A stretch of 6,510 bases of DNA from Methanobacteriota archaeon. GTDB lineage: Archaea; Thermoplasmatota; Poseidoniia; Poseidoniales; Poseidoniaceae. Made by a program: the position numbers and the translations under genes. Below are positions 5,426-6,510 of this stretch, piece after piece; the stretch's first letter is position 1, and the number at the start of each line of letters is the position of its first letter. The notes under the pieces were generated by a model that saw nothing but the letters and a program-made list of their open reading frames with translations, ran no database searches and was not told the origin of the DNA. The DNA is taken from assembly GCA_002726395.1 (NCBI GenBank), contig PBTA01000003.1:30090-36599 (forward strand), written 5' to 3'.

Positions 5426-6510
5426 ATGAACACTAGGACTGTCGCTACTCTAATTATTTTGAGCATCTTATTAGCTGGCGGGATTCCACTAACACAAGGA
5501 AACTCGTCTGGCAAGCACAATGCTGGTTCCAGCGGCTGTAATTGTCATGGTGGCGCAACCGGCGCAATTTCTGCTACCCATAATTTCCCTGCAGAATATA
5601 ATCCATCGACGACAAGCTACTCTATCACAGTTGGATTTAATGGCGGTAATGGTGGGTCTGGTGGCGGTTTTTCCCTACAAGTAAGCGCTGGGACACTTTC
5701 CAATGCCGGCTCTAACATGCAGATTAGTGGTTCTAGTGCAACTCACTCAGGTAGCGCAGGGACGTCGTGGACATTCCAATGGGCTCCACCAGCCTCAGGA
5801 AATGGTGATGTGACAGTTAACTTTGCCGTAATGAACGCCAATCTGGCAAGTGGCAACAACGGTGATGCTTGGTCAACAACGAGTTTTACCATTCCAGAAC
5901 TAGCCGATGTTGATAGTGATGGTGATGGTTTTAACGACGGAGAAGATGCTTTTCCCAACGATCCAAATGAATGGAGTGACTCTGATGGAGATGGTGTAGG
6001 TGACAATGCCGACCAATTCCCCAATGATTCAACTGAAACAACTGACACAGATGGGGATGGAGTAGGCGACAATGGCGACGCATTCCCTAATGATTCAACT
6101 GAAACTACTGATACCGACGGGGACGGAGTTGGCGACAATGCTGACGTGTTCCCTAATGATGCATCTGAAACTGTAGATACTGATGGCGATGGAGTTGGAG
6201 ACAATTCAGACTGGGCACCAACAGACTCCACCGAGTCTGCAGATACAGATGGTGATGGAGTTGGCGACAATGCTGACGTGTTCCCTAATGATGCATCTGA
6301 AACTGTAGATACTGATGGCGATGGAGTAGGCGACAATGGCGACGCATTCCCTAATGATTCAACTGAAACCACTGATACCGACGGGGACGGAGTTGGCGAC
6401 AATGCTGATGTGTTCCCTGATGATGCATCTGAAACTGTAGATACTGATGGCGATGGAGTTGGAGACAATTCAGACTGGGCACCAACAGACTCCACCGAGT
6501 CTGCAGATAC
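5426..6510 (+). CDS. Secreted protein: CxCH motif, Reeler/choice-of-anchor-V-like domain and calcium-binding repeats, 3' end outside window
   Basis: The frame is open for 361 codons to the right edge. Residues 1-25 look like a signal peptide (MNTRTVATLIILSILLAGG, then PLTQG). A short GSSGCNCHGG follows, with Cys38, Cys40 and His41, and then a Gly/Ser-rich beta domain to about residue 156 (for example SYSITVGFNGG, TSWTFQWAPP, VTVNFAVMNAN). Layout and motif resemble the choice-of-anchor-V (Reeler-like) domain, in which a CxxCH-like site precedes a beta sandwich; this assignment is from memory. From residue 163 the protein is a run of 22-residue DxDGDG repeats of thrombospondin type 3 type, very acidic and expected to bind calcium. 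The C-terminus, probably with an anchor or more repeats, is not in the window. A role in adhesion or surface display is inferred. The start is supported by the TATA-like box 29 bases upstream and by the signal peptide directly after it. The gene stands 79 bp downstream of the small basic gene. Confidence 0.88.
   Translation, partial: MNTRTVATLIILSILLAGGIPLTQGNSSGKHNAGSSGCNCHGGATGAISATHNFPAEYNPSTTSYSITVGFNGGNGGSGGGFSLQVSAGTLSNAGSNMQISGSSATHSGSAGTSWTFQWAPPASGNGDVTVNFAVMNANLASGNNGDAWSTTSFTIPELADVDSDGDGFNDGEDAFPNDPNEWSDSDGDGVGDNADQFPNDSTETTDTDGDGVGDNGDAFPNDSTETTDTDGDGVGDNADVFPNDASETVDTDGDGVGDNSDWAPTDSTESADTDGDGVGDNADVFPNDASETVDTDGDGVGDNGDAFPNDSTETTDTDGDGVGDNADVFPDDASETVDTDGDGVGDNSDWAPTDSTESAD
5912..6510 (+). 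repeat. Tandem 66-bp coding repeats (22-residue calcium-binding units)
   Basis: Nine complete units begin at 5912, 5978, 6044, 6110, 6176, 6242, 6308, 6374 and 6440, and a tenth begins at 6506. The consensus unit is DTDGDGVGDNADxFPNDSTE plus two residues, with Asp ligands spaced as in thrombospondin type 3 calcium loops. Unit 1 is the most divergent. Units 5 and 9 share a variant second half, SDWAPTDSTESA. Units 3-5 and 7-9 correspond in order, giving a four-unit (264-bp) higher-order period. The nucleotide copies are nearly identical, so this part expanded recently. The array continues past the window edge. Confidence 0.95.

Noticed and set aside
5743..6495. Long antisense open frame (250 residues) rich in LSPTPSPSVS repeats
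   Set aside because: It is the mirror of the calcium-repeat array. A 66-bp in-phase repeat with no stop in one antisense frame stays open throughout. The sense frame has a promoter, a signal peptide and a recognisable domain order.
5912..6510. CRISPR-like array
   Set aside because: The 66-bp units are contiguous coding repeats without unique spacers and encode thrombospondin type 3-like calcium loops.

Overview
The window reads as a piece of a marine planktonic archaeon, most likely a Marine Group II euryarchaeote (Poseidoniales) or a close Thermoplasmatota relative. This is inference from three things: modest GC; TATA-like boxes about 28 bases before several ATG codons, as in leaderless archaeal transcripts; and a secreted protein with long runs of 22-residue DxDGDG calcium-binding repeats. 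No rRNA, tRNA, CRISPR array or insertion sequence is visible. The window is gene-dense with short spacers.

Layout, left to right. Positions 1-998 (minus) hold the first 332 codons of a luciferase-like flavin monooxygenase that runs off the left edge. Just upstream of it and on the same strand is a TPR-repeat protein (1054-1887); the two are probably co-transcribed. Divergent from these is a membrane-anchored DNase I-like nuclease (1974-2930, plus). It meets a short-chain dehydrogenase/reductase-like gene (2931-3746, minus) tail to tail with no base between the stop codons. An alpha/beta hydrolase (3785-4531, minus) lies upstream of the SDR gene, which also has its own TATA-like box and a perfect 10-bp palindrome in the operator position. 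Divergent from the hydrolase is a glutathione-peroxidase-family thiol peroxidase (4606-5064, plus). Then come a small, very basic protein of unknown function (5107-5346, plus) and the start of a secreted protein (5426 to the right edge, plus). That last protein has a signal peptide, a C-x-C-H motif, a Reeler/choice-of-anchor-V-like beta domain and at least nine calcium-binding repeats.

The genes do not form one obvious pathway. Three are redox or flavin/nucleotide enzymes (LLM oxidoreductase, SDR, GPx) and one is a hydrolase. Two products are predicted to face outward: the DNase-like protein and the repeat protein. The first would suit breakdown of dissolved DNA for nutrients and the second adhesion or surface display, but both roles are inferred. 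The most notable points are the near-canonical DNase I active site with its conserved disulfide pair on an archaeal membrane anchor, the missing catalytic Tyr/Lys in the SDR, the displaced second cysteine in the GPx, the recently duplicated repeat block, and the consistent leaderless promoter geometry. No clearly new multi-gene system was found.
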